A stretch of 64,000 nucleotides of DNA from Lysinibacillus_B sp031181585 (GTDB taxonomy: Bacteria > Bacillota > Bacilli > Bacillales_A > Planococcaceae), in NCBI RefSeq assembly GCF_047301505.1, contig NZ_CP154840.1, positions 868,001 to 932,000 on the forward strand. Reading direction: 5' to 3'. The number at the start of each line of letters is the position of its first letter. Position 1 is the first letter of the stretch. The notes below the pieces were generated by a model. It ran no database searches and had not been told where the DNA came from. It saw only the letters and a program-made list of their open reading frames with translations. A program made the position numbers and the translations under genes. This document shows, one piece after another, positions 15,988 through 25,600 of the stretch.

Positions 15988-18023
15988 ACACTACCGAACC
16001 AGTATCGAATATGAAGGGTGTCGGCAAGGAAACGGCAGAGCAGTTGGCATCCCTCGGCATCGAGACAGTCGAGGATTTGATTTGGACGTTTCCATACCGG
16101 CACGAAGATTTTACATTAAAAAATTTAGCAGAAACACCCCATAATGAAAAAGTAACAATTGAGGCAAGGGTAGAGAGTATCCCTTCTGTTACTTATATGG
16201 GGAAAAAATCCCGTTTAACTGTCACTGTGCTGGCAGGGCGGCATTTAGTGAAGGTCGTCATGTTCAATCAGCATTATTTAAAGCAAAAGTTGATACCGGG
16301 CGCTATTGTTACGGTTTCAGGGAAATGGGACCGCGGACGCCAGGTAATTGTCGGCTCGTCGATTAAATTTGGCCCAAAGCAGGATCAGGGCGACTTTGAA
16401 CCAGTCTATAGTCTGCGTAATACAATTCATCAAAATCGTTTCCGTAAAATGATGCGGCAGGCTCTTGATGAAGCAGGAGACAATATTCCTGAAACGCTCC
16501 CGCCCTCTATGTGTGAGCAGTATAAACTGCTGCCGCTGCAAGAGGCGCTTGAAGGGGTTCACTTTCCGAAGGATACAGACCATGTAAAGCAAGCAAGAAG
16601 GCGTTTTGTGTTCGAGGAGCTGCTGGCATTCCAGCTGCGTATTCAAGCTCTTCGTAAAGCAAGACAAGACCAGGAAAAAGGACTGTCGATTCATTACGAT
16701 CTTGAAAAACTGCGCGCTTTCATTAACACATTACCCTATGAGCTGACAGGCGCTCAAAAAAGGGTGGTCAATGAAATTTGTAAGGATTTGAAATCTCATC
16801 ACCGGATGAACCGTTTGCTTCAGGGGGATGTTGGTTCGGGGAAGACCGTAGTGGCGGCAATCGGATTATATGCAGCGGTCACGGCAGGATTTCAGGGAGC
16901 ATTAATGGCACCGACGGAAATTTTGGCAGAGCAGCACGCTGAAAACCTATACGCTTGGTTCGAGCCGATCGGTGTCCGGGTTGCACTGTTATCCGGTTCT
17001 ACAAAAGCAAAGGCAAGACGGGAAATACTTGAACGTCTGGCAAACCGTGAAATTGATATTTTAATCGGAACACATGCGCTCATTCAGCCGGATGTTGAAT
17101 TTAAGCAACTCGGCTTTGTCATCACGGATGAACAGCACCGCTTCGGAGTTGAGCAGCGCCGTATATTACGTGATAAGGGACAAAATCCGGATGTACTTTT
17201 CATGACAGCGACACCAATACCCCGTACATTAGCGATTACGGCATTCGGAGAAATGGATGTATCGATTATCGATGAACTTCCGGCAGGGCGGAAGCAAATT
17301 GAAACGCACTGGATGAAACATGAACAGCTTGGTGCTGTATTGACGAAAATGGAAACTGAACTGGCGGCAGGGCGTCAGGCATATGTTATTTGTCCATTGA
17401 TTGAAGAATCCGATAAAATTGATGTGCAGAATGCAGTTGAAGTATTTGAACAGCTCACTACCTATTTCCATGGACGCTTCACTGTAGGACTTATGCACGG
17501 ACGTTTGCACTCGGATGAAAAGGATGCCGTCATGCGTGCGTTCAGCGAGGGAAATATCCAGGTGCTTGTGTCGACAACAGTCGTAGAAGTTGGGGTGAAC
17601 GTTCCGAATGCAACGTTTATGACGATCTATGATGCAGAACGTTTTGGCCTGGCACAGCTTCATCAGCTTCGAGGTCGCGTCGGGCGTGGAGAACACCAGT
17701 CGTATTGTGTATTGTTGGCTGACCCGAAAACAGATGAAGGAAAAGAACGGATGATATCGATGACAGAAACAAATGATGGATTCCGTTTAGCAGAAAAGGA
17801 TTTAGAACTTAGAGGGCCAGGGGATTTCTTTGGCAAGAAGCAGAGTGGTCTTCCAGAGTTTAAAATGGCTGATCTCGTGCATGATTATCGTGCACTCGAG
17901 GTAGCGCGTCAGGATGCGGTACGGCTTATTGAAAGTGAAGTATTCTGGTCATCTGATGAATATGAACCGCTGCGAAATATGCTCGCAAAGTCAGGTGCTT
18001 TAGAGGGTGAGCGTATTGATTAA
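15984..18023 (+). CDS. recG: ATP-dependent DNA helicase RecG
   Basis: RecG remodels stalled replication forks and Holliday junctions. I place the start at GTG 15984 (MNTTEPVSNMKGVGKETAEQ), since known RecG proteins start just before this helix-hairpin-helix-like stretch and GGAGGAG lies 11 bases upstream. The open frame back to 15834 has no protein-like character. Motifs: an OB wedge domain (about residues 60-160), Walker A GDVGSGKT, DEQHRFGVEQ, TATPIPRTL, and RGRVGRGEHQSYC near the end. Length from this start is 679, the usual RecG size. Confidence 0.94.
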   Translation: MNTTEPVSNMKGVGKETAEQLASLGIETVEDLIWTFPYRHEDFTLKNLAETPHNEKVTIEARVESIPSVTYMGKKSRLTVTVLAGRHLVKVVMFNQHYLKQKLIPGAIVTVSGKWDRGRQVIVGSSIKFGPKQDQGDFEPVYSLRNTIHQNRFRKMMRQALDEAGDNIPETLPPSMCEQYKLLPLQEALEGVHFPKDTDHVKQARRRFVFEELLAFQLRIQALRKARQDQEKGLSIHYDLEKLRAFINTLPYELTGAQKRVVNEICKDLKSHHRMNRLLQGDVGSGKTVVAAIGLYAAVTAGFQGALMAPTEILAEQHAENLYAWFEPIGVRVALLSGSTKAKARREILERLANREIDILIGTHALIQPDVEFKQLGFVITDEQHRFGVEQRRILRDKGQNPDVLFMTATPIPRTLAITAFGEMDVSIIDELPAGRKQIETHWMKHEQLGAVLTKMETELAAGRQAYVICPLIEESDKIDVQNAVEVFEQLTTYFHGRFTVGLMHGRLHSDEKDAVMRAFSEGNIQVLVSTTVVEVGVNVPNATFMTIYDAERFGLAQLHQLRGRVGRGEHQSYCVLLADPKTDEGKERMISMTETNDGFRLAEKDLELRGPGDFFGKKQSGLPEFKMADLVHDYRALEVARQDAVRLIESEVFWSSDEYEPLRNMLAKSGALEGERID

Positions 18024-18056
18024 TGGAAAAGTGAAAGAATGAAAACGAATGGAGCA

Positions 18057-18092
18057 GAGCGCAATGACAAAAAAAGTTGTTGCGTTCTTTTT
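18057..18092 (+). terminator. Intrinsic terminator after recG
   Basis: GAGCGCAATGAC and GTTGTTGCGTTC pair over 12 bases with several G-U pairs around an A7 loop, followed by five T. The downstream arm overlaps the -35 of the fapR promoter. Confidence 0.6.
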
Positions 18093-18108
18093 AGTAGTTA
18101 TGTATATT
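18080..18108 (+). promoter_or_regulatory. Probable sigma-A promoter of the fapR operon
   Basis: TTGCGT (18080-18085), 17 bases, TATATT (18103-18108). The predicted start near 18115 falls inside the FapR operator. Confidence 0.55.
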
Positions 18109-18111
18109 GGT

Positions 18112-18130
18112 ATTAGTACCAAGTGCTAAT
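18112..18130 (+). promoter_or_regulatory. FapR operator
   Basis: ATTAGTACCAAGTGCTAAT is an imperfect palindrome and a close match to the known FapR box (ATTAGTACC, two bases, GTNCTAAT). It covers the predicted transcription start, so bound FapR would block the promoter until malonyl-CoA releases it. This is self-control of fapR together with plsX, fabD and fabG. Confidence 0.88.
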
Positions 18131-18155
18131 ACTTAATAAGAAGGTGACGAGTGAT

Positions 18156-18731
18156 ATGAAGCGTACAAAAAAAGAACGTCAGCAATTGCTTATAGAAACG
18201 ATTGCAGATAACCCATTCGTCACTGATGAACAATTAGCGCAGCAGTTTGGCGTTAGTGTCCAGACAATCAGGCTTGATCGAATGGAACTGTCTATCCCTG
18301 AACTGCGGGAACGTATAAAAGATGTAGCGTCAAAAAACTATGAAAATGAAGTTAAATCACTTCCGATTGACGAAGTGATTGGTGAAATTATAGATATCGA
18401 ACTGGATAAACGCGCGCTATCCATCTTTGATGTTGGAGAAGAGCACGTATTCCAGCGTAATGGTATTGCCCGCGGACACCATTTATTTGCGCAGGCAAAC
18501 TCTCTTGCAGTAGCAGTAATTGATGATGAACTGGCATTGACGGTAAAATCCAGCGTTGCATTCGTAAAACCTGTAAAGGCTGGAGACCGTGTTGTGACAA
18601 AGGCAGTTGTTCGTACACAACAGACGGAAAAAAATCGTACAATTATAGATGTTACTTCGACAGTAAATAATGACATAGTATTTACAGGAGAGTTTGAAAT
18701 GTACCGCACGAAAGGTGGAAACGAGACATGA
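18156..18731 (+). CDS. fapR: Transcription factor FapR, malonyl-CoA-responsive repressor of lipid synthesis
   Basis: FapR represses fatty acid and phospholipid genes and is released by malonyl-CoA. The 191-residue protein has an N-terminal winged HTH (LAQQFGVSVQTIRLDRMEL, about 28-46), a linker helix, and a C-terminal hot-dog effector domain with RGHHLFAQANSLAVA. The start ATG 18156 has AAGAAGGTGA ahead; an in-frame ATG at 18123 lies within the operator region and is rejected. The stop overlaps plsX by four bases. Confidence 0.95.
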   Translation: MKRTKKERQQLLIETIADNPFVTDEQLAQQFGVSVQTIRLDRMELSIPELRERIKDVASKNYENEVKSLPIDEVIGEIIDIELDKRALSIFDVGEEHVFQRNGIARGHHLFAQANSLAVAVIDDELALTVKSSVAFVKPVKAGDRVVTKAVVRTQQTEKNRTIIDVTSTVNNDIVFTGEFEMYRTKGGNET

Positions 18732-19711
18732 AACTAGCAGTAGATGGCATGGGCGGAGACAACGCCCCTCAAGCAATCGTAGAAGGTGTCATGCAGGCAT
18801 TAGAAGAGTTTAATGATGTAGAGATTTTATTATATGGCCGTGAGGATGCAATGAAGCCTTATGTAAAGGCCCACCCGCGTCTAACGGTGATCCATTGTGA
18901 GGAAGTAGTAGAAGGGGATGACGACCCGGCTCGTGCTGTACGTCGTAAAAAAGATTCTTCTATGGCCCGTATGCTGGAGGCAGTGGCGGAAGGAACGGCA
19001 GATGCCTGCCTTTCAGCCGGAAATACTGGCGCCCTTATGGCAGGAGGCCTCTTTAAAGTAGGACGAATCGAAGGCGTGCAGCGTCCTGCATTGGCAACTA
19101 CACTTCCGACACTTGACGGCAAAGGTTTCTTAATGCTGGACCTTGGTGCGAATGCGGATGCAAAGCCAGAGAATTTAGTGCAGTATGCTATTATGGGAAA
19201 TATTTATGCGAAAAAGGTGCGGGGCTATTCAGCACCTCGTGTCGGTCTCTTGAATATCGGCACGGAGGACAAAAAGGGAAATGAGCTGACGAAGGCGACT
19301 TTTGACTTGTTGAAAGATGCTGACATGCACTTTGAAGGAAATGTAGAAGCACGTGAGCTGTTAAATAGTGTGGCGGATGTCGTAGTGACGGATGGCTTTA
19401 CGGGTAATATGGTTCTGAAAACGATCGAAGGTACAGCGGGAGCATTATTTTCTATGCTGAAGGATGCCTTGACCTCTTCTACAAAAGCAAAGCTCGGTGC
19501 CGCGCTTGTAAAAGGTGATTTGAAAGTATTAAAGGAAAAAATGGATTATACAGAATATGGTGGCGCCGCGTTGTTCGGCTTAAAAGCACCAGTAATTAAG
19601 GCACATGGTTCATCAAATGCGAAGGCTGTGCGCAGTGCTATAAAGCAGGCGCGCACGATGGTCGAGCATGATGTGTGCACAACGATTCAAGAGACGATTA
19701 CAGCAGAGTAA
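18728..19711 (+). CDS. plsX: Phosphate acyltransferase PlsX
   Basis: PlsX makes acyl-phosphate from acyl-ACP, the first step of the PlsX/PlsY route to phosphatidic acid. The protein of 327 residues begins KLAVDGMGGDNAPQAIVEG, the family signature, and holds SAGNTGALMAGG and DGFTGNMVLKTIEG. It starts by ATGA overlap with fapR. In Bacillus PlsX also accepts acyl-phosphate made by FakA, which is encoded about 5 kb upstream. Confidence 0.96.
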   Translation: MKLAVDGMGGDNAPQAIVEGVMQALEEFNDVEILLYGREDAMKPYVKAHPRLTVIHCEEVVEGDDDPARAVRRKKDSSMARMLEAVAEGTADACLSAGNTGALMAGGLFKVGRIEGVQRPALATTLPTLDGKGFLMLDLGANADAKPENLVQYAIMGNIYAKKVRGYSAPRVGLLNIGTEDKKGNELTKATFDLLKDADMHFEGNVEARELLNSVADVVVTDGFTGNMVLKTIEGTAGALFSMLKDALTSSTKAKLGAALVKGDLKVLKEKMDYTEYGGAALFGLKAPVIKAHGSSNAKAVRSAIKQARTMVEHDVCTTIQETITAE

Positions 19712-19737
19712 TTGTCAGTCACAAAGGGGAGCTAAAG

Positions 19738-20691
19738 ATGACAAAAATTGCTTTTATTTTTCCGGGACAAGGGTCGCAGCAAGTAGGAATGGGTTCGGAA
19801 CTTGTCAAAGTAAATGAAAATAGCAGAACGTTTTATGAGACAGCGGATGCTGCTTTAGGCTTTTCATTATCTAAATTGATGCTGGAAGGACCACAGGAGG
19901 AGCTGACATTGACTTATAATGCGCAGCCGGCACTTTTGACAACAGGTGTCATGATTGCACGTCAATTGATGGAAGAAGGCATCAGACCGGATTATACAGC
20001 AGGTCATTCATTAGGGGAGTACAGTGCATTCGTCACATCAGAAGTAGTGACATTCGAGGATGCAGTGCAGATTGTTCATAAACGTGGTTTATATATGGAC
20101 GAGGCAGTACCGGCGGGTGAGGGGGCCATGGCAGCAGTGCTGGGCATGGAATCTACCGAGTTAGCACAAGTTTGCGAGGAAGTGAGCGCATCAGGGGTGG
20201 TAGCGCAGCTTGCAAACCTAAATTGCCCGGGACAAATCGTCATTTCGGGGACGAAGGAAGGCGTTGAAAAAGCCGGAGCTTTAGCAAAAGAACGTGGAGC
20301 AAAGCGTGTAATTCCTTTAACAGTAAGTGGACCTTTCCACAGCTCATTGATGGAACCTGCTGCTGAAAAGCTGGCAGCGACAATAGAAGAAATAGAAATG
20401 AAGAAACCTGCCATTCCTGTTATCAGCAATGTAACATCTGTGTTGCTTGAAGAGGTGGCAGATATTAAGAAGGAAATGGTGGATCAAGTATCGAGTCCTG
20501 TCCAGTGGGAGCAAAATGTACGCACATTGCTTGAACAGGGCGTGGATATCTTTATTGAATGTGGTCCGGGCAAGGTGTTGTCTGGGCTTGTGAAGAAAAT
20601 CGATCGCGGAGCGACTGTTTATAGTGTGCATGATGAAGTGACACTGGCGCAGGTCGTCGAGGCGTCTAAGGAGTGGACACAATGTGTTTAA
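19738..20691 (+). CDS. fabD: Malonyl-CoA:ACP transacylase FabD
   Basis: FabD loads malonyl groups onto ACP for chain elongation. Start ATG 19738 (MTKIAFIFPGQGSQ) has AAAGGGGAG upstream; an in-frame ATG at 19675 within plsX is rejected. The nucleophile Ser91 is in GHSLG, and the partner His is in SGPFHSS near residue 200. Length 317 is usual. It overlaps fabG by ten bases. Confidence 0.96.
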   Translation: MTKIAFIFPGQGSQQVGMGSELVKVNENSRTFYETADAALGFSLSKLMLEGPQEELTLTYNAQPALLTTGVMIARQLMEEGIRPDYTAGHSLGEYSAFVTSEVVTFEDAVQIVHKRGLYMDEAVPAGEGAMAAVLGMESTELAQVCEEVSASGVVAQLANLNCPGQIVISGTKEGVEKAGALAKERGAKRVIPLTVSGPFHSSLMEPAAEKLAATIEEIEMKKPAIPVISNVTSVLLEEVADIKKEMVDQVSSPVQWEQNVRTLLEQGVDIFIECGPGKVLSGLVKKIDRGATVYSVHDEVTLAQVVEASKEWTQCV

Positions 20692-21425
20692 CAGGTAAAA
20701 CGGCCGTTGTAACGGGCGGTTCTCGCGGGATCGGTCGTGCGATTTGCATTGAGCTGGCAAAGCAGGGGGCAAATGTTGTGGTCAACTTCAGCGGAAGTGA
20801 AGCAAAAGCAGAGGAAGTTGTGAAAGAAATCGAGGCGCTGGGACCAAAAGCTATAGCAGTACAGGCGAATGTAGCGGACAGCACTTCTGTAGATAGTCTA
20901 ATGAAGCAGGCATTGGAAACATTCGGTTCTATCGACATACTAGTCAACAATGCGGGAATTACACGCGACAACTTATTAATGCGTATGAAGGAACAGGAAT
21001 GGGATGATGTGATTGATACGAATCTCAAGGGAGTGTTCCTTTGTACAAAAGCAGTAACGCGTCCGATGATGAAGCAGCGTGCAGGCCGTATTATTAATAT
21101 CTCTTCGATCGTAGGAGTAGCGGGGAACCCAGGGCAGGCGAATTACGTCGCTGCTAAGGCAGGGGTAATTGGCTTGACGAAGACGACAGCCCAGGAGTTG
21201 GCGAGCCGCAATATTTTAGTGAACGCTATTGCGCCAGGTTTTATTACGACTGAAATGACGGATGCTCTGCCGGAAGAAATCAAGGAAACGATGTTGAAGC
21301 AAATTCCATTGGCGAAGCTTGGGCAGCCGGAGGATATTGCAAAGGCGGTTATATTCCTTGCTTCTGACAGCGCAAATTATATTACAGGGCAGACGCTGCA
21401 TATTGATGGTGGCCTAGTTATGTAA
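20682..21425 (+). CDS. fabG: 3-oxoacyl-[ACP] reductase FabG
   Basis: An NADPH-dependent short-chain dehydrogenase that reduces 3-ketoacyl-ACP. It has TGGSRGIG for cofactor binding, NNAGI, the catalytic Ser in NISSIVG, and YVAAK with catalytic Tyr and Lys. ATG 20682 follows AAGGAG by eight bases; the in-frame GTG at 20673 sits on that ribosome site and is rejected. The C-terminus ends with ITGQTLHIDGGLVM, typical for FabG. Confidence 0.96.
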   Translation: MCLTGKTAVVTGGSRGIGRAICIELAKQGANVVVNFSGSEAKAEEVVKEIEALGPKAIAVQANVADSTSVDSLMKQALETFGSIDILVNNAGITRDNLLMRMKEQEWDDVIDTNLKGVFLCTKAVTRPMMKQRAGRIINISSIVGVAGNPGQANYVAAKAGVIGLTKTTAQELASRNILVNAIAPGFITTEMTDALPEEIKETMLKQIPLAKLGQPEDIAKAVIFLASDSANYITGQTLHIDGGLVM

Positions 21426-21455
21426 TTGATATATATTTGAGGGGAGGTGACCGAT

Positions 21456-21692
21456 TTGGCTACAGTATTAGAGCGTGTTTCAAAAGTAATCGTAGACCGT
21501 CTAGGTGTTGACGAGAGCGAAGTGAAAGTAGAAGCTTCTTTCCGTGAAGATCTAGGTGCGGATTCATTAGATGTTGTTGAGCTTGTTATGGAGCTTGAAG
21601 ATGAATTCGACATGGAAATTTCAGATGAAGATGCTGAAAAAATTGCAACAGTTGGTGATGCCATCAACTACATTGAAAGCAAAATCAGCTAA
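21456..21692 (+). CDS. acpP: Acyl carrier protein
   Basis: The 78-residue acidic carrier of growing acyl chains. Ser37 in GADSLDVVEL takes the phosphopantetheine arm. The start is TTG 21456 (MATVLERVSK) with GGGGAGGTGA 6 bases upstream; the GTG at 21447 is part of that site. It is nearly identical to Bacillus ACP in its middle. A terminator follows, closing the fapR operon. Confidence 0.96.
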   Translation: MATVLERVSKVIVDRLGVDESEVKVEASFREDLGADSLDVVELVMELEDEFDMEISDEDAEKIATVGDAINYIESKIS

Positions 21693-21698
21693 TGATAC

Positions 21699-21742
21699 AG
21701 AGGTACATAAACGCGGGTATTCGTGTTCATGTACCTCTTTTT
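21699..21742 (+). terminator. Intrinsic terminator after acpP
   Basis: AGAGGTACATAAACGCG pairs with CGTGTTCATGTACCTCT (one mismatch, one G-U pair) around a short loop, then a T-run. Confidence 0.92.
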
Positions 21743-21871
21743 CATAGCGATATTTATACAATAGAGGAAAAACCTTTGTAAAACGTGACTTTTTATGAGA
21801 ATCTCTTTGCGTTAACTGGTACAACGATGTAAACTAAACGTTAGAAACTGAGTAAGGAAGGCAGATTGTCC

Positions 21872-22633
21872 ATGACGATAAGAAAAAAAGGAAATAATCA
21901 GAAAACTGGCGTATTCCCAGAAAAGGTTCGGGAACTTTTCGAACAATTGCAAAGCGATTTGAACGTTTCGTTCAATAACAAAAATTTGCTATATCAAGCA
22001 TTTACCCATTCATCCTATGTGAATGAACATCGTCGAAAGCTATTTACGGACAACGAGCGGCTAGAGTTTCTAGGAGATGCTGTTTTAGAGCTATCTGTGT
22101 CAAAATTTCTATTTGAAAAATACCCACAAATGAGTGAGGGTGAGCTGACAAAATTACGTGCATCAATTGTCTGCGAGCCGTCTTTAGTTATTTTTGCGAA
22201 TGAATTGGAATTTGGCCGATATGTATTACTTGGAAAAGGTGAGGAATTAACGGGTGGCCGTGAGCGTCCTGCGCTTTTAGCAGACGTATTTGAGTCATTT
22301 GTTGGTGCACTTTATCTGGACCAAGGATTAGAGCGGGTAGTAGCATTCCTGGAAAAAGTCGTGTTCCCGAAAGTAGAACTCGGTGCTTTTTCGCATGTGA
22401 TGGATTTCAAGAGTCAGTTGCAGGAAATGGTGCAGCAATCAAATAACGGCGTCCTGCATTATGAAATCGTTGATGAAAAAGGACCGGCTCATAACCGTAC
22501 CTTCGTGTCTCGTGTTCTGTTGAATGAACAGGAGCTTGGGTTAGGACGAGGTAAATCGAAGAAAGAGGCTGAACAGCAAGCGGCGCAAAGTGCGATGCAG
22601 AAGCTAAAGCAGCAGGCACAAGAGGGGGAGTAA
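21872..22633 (+). CDS. rnc: Ribonuclease III
   Basis: Endonuclease for double-stranded RNA, used in rRNA and mRNA processing. The protein of about 253 residues has the nuclease signature ERLEFLGDAVLEL, a second acidic site DVFESFVGALYLD, and a C-terminal double-stranded RNA-binding domain (DFKSQLQEMVQQ onward). AAGGAAGG lies 10 bases before ATG 21872; TTG 21866 would add two residues but is too near. The smc gene begins two bases after the stop. Confidence 0.95.
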   Translation: MTIRKKGNNQKTGVFPEKVRELFEQLQSDLNVSFNNKNLLYQAFTHSSYVNEHRRKLFTDNERLEFLGDAVLELSVSKFLFEKYPQMSEGELTKLRASIVCEPSLVIFANELEFGRYVLLGKGEELTGGRERPALLADVFESFVGALYLDQGLERVVAFLEKVVFPKVELGAFSHVMDFKSQLQEMVQQSNNGVLHYEIVDEKGPAHNRTFVSRVLLNEQELGLGRGKSKKEAEQQAAQSAMQKLKQQAQEGE

Positions 22634-22634
22634 T

Positions 22635-25600
22635 ATGTTCTTAAAGCGACTTGAAGTAATGGGCTTCAAATCTTTTGCAGAGCGTATTGGTATAGATTTT
22701 GTCCCAGGTGTAACCGCAGTAGTAGGCCCGAATGGCAGTGGTAAAAGTAATGTAACGGATGCAATTCGCTGGGTACTTGGTGAACAATCGGCGAAATCAC
22801 TTCGTGGATCGAAAATGGAAGATGTTATTTTTGCTGGCAGTGAGTCACGCAAACCGCTGAACTTTGCAGAGGTGACATTGGTTTTGGATAATACGGACGA
22901 ACGAATTGCTGTACCGTATACTGAAATCAGTGTGACAAGACGTGTGTATCGTTCAGGTGATAGTGAGTATTTGCTCAATAATCAAACATGTCGCCTGAAG
23001 GATATTACGGACTTGTTTATGGATTCCGGGCTTGGAAAAGAAGCGTTTTCTATCATTTCGCAAGGACGGGTCGATGAAGTATTAAACAGTCGTCCGGATG
23101 ATCGTCGTCTTATCTTTGAAGAGGCGGCCGGCGTGCTAAAATACAAGCAGCGGAAAAAGAAGGCGGAACATAAACTCGTTGAGACGGATGAGAATCTCCA
23201 TCGAGTACTGGATATTTTACATGAGCTCGATAACCGCTTGGAGCCATTGCAAATTCAAGCTTCAGCTGCCAAAGACTATGTCCGGATGAGCGCAGAATTG
23301 AAGGACTTCGATATTTCCTTAATCGTTCACGATTTACATGTCTGTGCCAAACAACTGGAGGCAATGCAAAGAGAGTTTGCTGAATTGGAAGCAAATGAGC
23401 TTCTGCTGGCCGGTGAAATAAGCACTCTTGAAAAGAGTCTGCGCCAAGTGCGTGCAGAGCTGAAAATATTAGATGGACAGTTAGACGGTTCTCAGGAAGA
23501 ATTAGTGGAAGCAACAGCTGAAGTGGAACGCTGGGATGGTCGAAAGGCTCTGATGCATGAAAAGCGCTCAAATGCCGAAAAGCATATGAAGCAGCTGGAA
23601 GCTAATCTGCAGACAGCAACAGAGGAAGCAAAGAAACATGCGTTACAAGAGACAGAGAAAAAAGCGCTGTTCTCCGAAAAGCAGCAGGAAGTGTCCACAT
23701 TAAGGCAGGCTATCAAACAGCTGGAGCAGGCTTTAACGCGCTCTGTTTCTGAAATTGAGGAAGAAATCGAAGCATCGAAAAATAAATATATTGATTTGTT
23801 GAATGAGGAAGCAACGGTCAAGAATGAACTAAAGCATATTGACCAGCAGCTGCAGCAGCAGCAGGAAACGGCAGAACGTATTACCGACCGCTCGGCTGAC
23901 ATGCAAAAAGACTTAGACCGTACGATTGCCGAGAAGGAAATAGTAAACAAGCAGTTAAAGAAAATGCAGGAAGAGTTAAAGGAAAAGCTTGATCTGTATG
24001 CAGTTATGCAAAATTCTTTAAAGCAGCTTACTTCACAGTTGGATGAGAAGCAAAACCTTCTCTACAAAGCATACCAGCATCAGCAGCAGTTAAAATCGCG
24101 GCGTGAAACATTAGCAGAGCTAGAAGCAGATTTTTCAGGATTTTTCCACGGCGTTAAAGAAATACTGCTGGCGCGCGATAAAGGTGAATTAACAGGTATT
24201 GAAGGAGCGGTTGCCGAACTTGTCCAAGTAACGGGTGAGTATTCCCAGGCTATTGAAACGGCACTTGGTGCGGCAAGTCAGCATATCGTGACGCAAAACG
24301 AGCAGCATGCACAGCAGGCAATTGCATGGCTGAAGAAACGTCGTGCGGGTCGTGCAACATTTTTACCGAAATCTGTTATGAAGTCTCGCCGGTTGAGTGA
24401 AGCCCAGATTTCTTCGGTTTCCGGCCATCCTTCATTTGTTGACATGGCGTATAACCTGGTGACATTTGAGGAAACGAACCGATCTATCGTTGAAAATCTC
24501 CTTGGAAATGTACTTGTTGCTGCCAGCCTTGATGGGGCAAGTCAAATTGCCCGTATGCTTGGTTTTAAATTCCGTGTTGTGACACTTGATGGTGATATCG
24601 TGAATGCAGGTGGATCACTGACAGGCGGATCTGTTAAACAGCAAACTTCTCTGTTCACAAGAAAAGCAGAGCTGGATACATTGTCGGTGAAAATCGCAGA
24701 AATGGAGCAGTCTATCCAATCAGCGGAGCGTACAGTGGCCATTGATAAGGAAAAGGCTGCGACACTAGGAGATGAGCTGGAGGAAGTACGTTTGCTCGGA
24801 GAGGAACTGCGTTCTCAAGAGCAGCAGCAAAAATCGATGCTATTGGAGCTTGATATGCAGGAGAAGAATCTGCGTACGAGTGTGACCCTTGCTACGAGTG
24901 AGCAGACATCAATGTCCACACGACATGAAACGCTTGCTGAGCAAAAGGAACAGGCAGAGAAACGGTTGCAGGAACTCTCGGTTGAACTTGCTGAAATCAA
25001 TGAACTAGTCGAACAGTTGACACTCGCCAAGGCGCAAGGAGATACACAGAAGGATGTTCTGCGGGATCAGATTGGAGAGAAGCGCTCACAGCTCGCTGTT
25101 GCACAGGAGCAGCTATCTCAGTTGCAGCTGACAATAGCAGATATTGCTGTTCAATTGTCGAAAGCGAACGAATCTATCGAAAAAATTTCCCAGGAAATCG
25201 AGTGGTTCCAGTCGGATGCAGGCTTAAATGGACCTTCAATGGAGGAAATTGAGCAGTCGATTGTCGAATGGAGTGTTAAGAGACAGACATTGCTCGATAT
25301 TATTGCGGAAAAACGCGATCAGAAAGAAACGATGCAGGCGAAGCTTGCTGCAATAGAAGAAGATGTAAAAGAAAAGCAGCGCATGCACAAAGGCTTTGTA
25401 GAAGCGATTAATGCATTGTCTATTAAACGCAGCCGCCTTCAGTATGATCAGACAAACCTGCTGACACAGTTGGAGGAAAACTATGAGCTGACATTTGAAA
25501 TGGCAAAGGAATTAGCAGAGGCAATTGAGGACGTAGAGCAGGTGCGTCGAAAAGTGAAGCTTTTGAAGCAGTCGATTGAAGAATTAGGACCAGTCAATTT

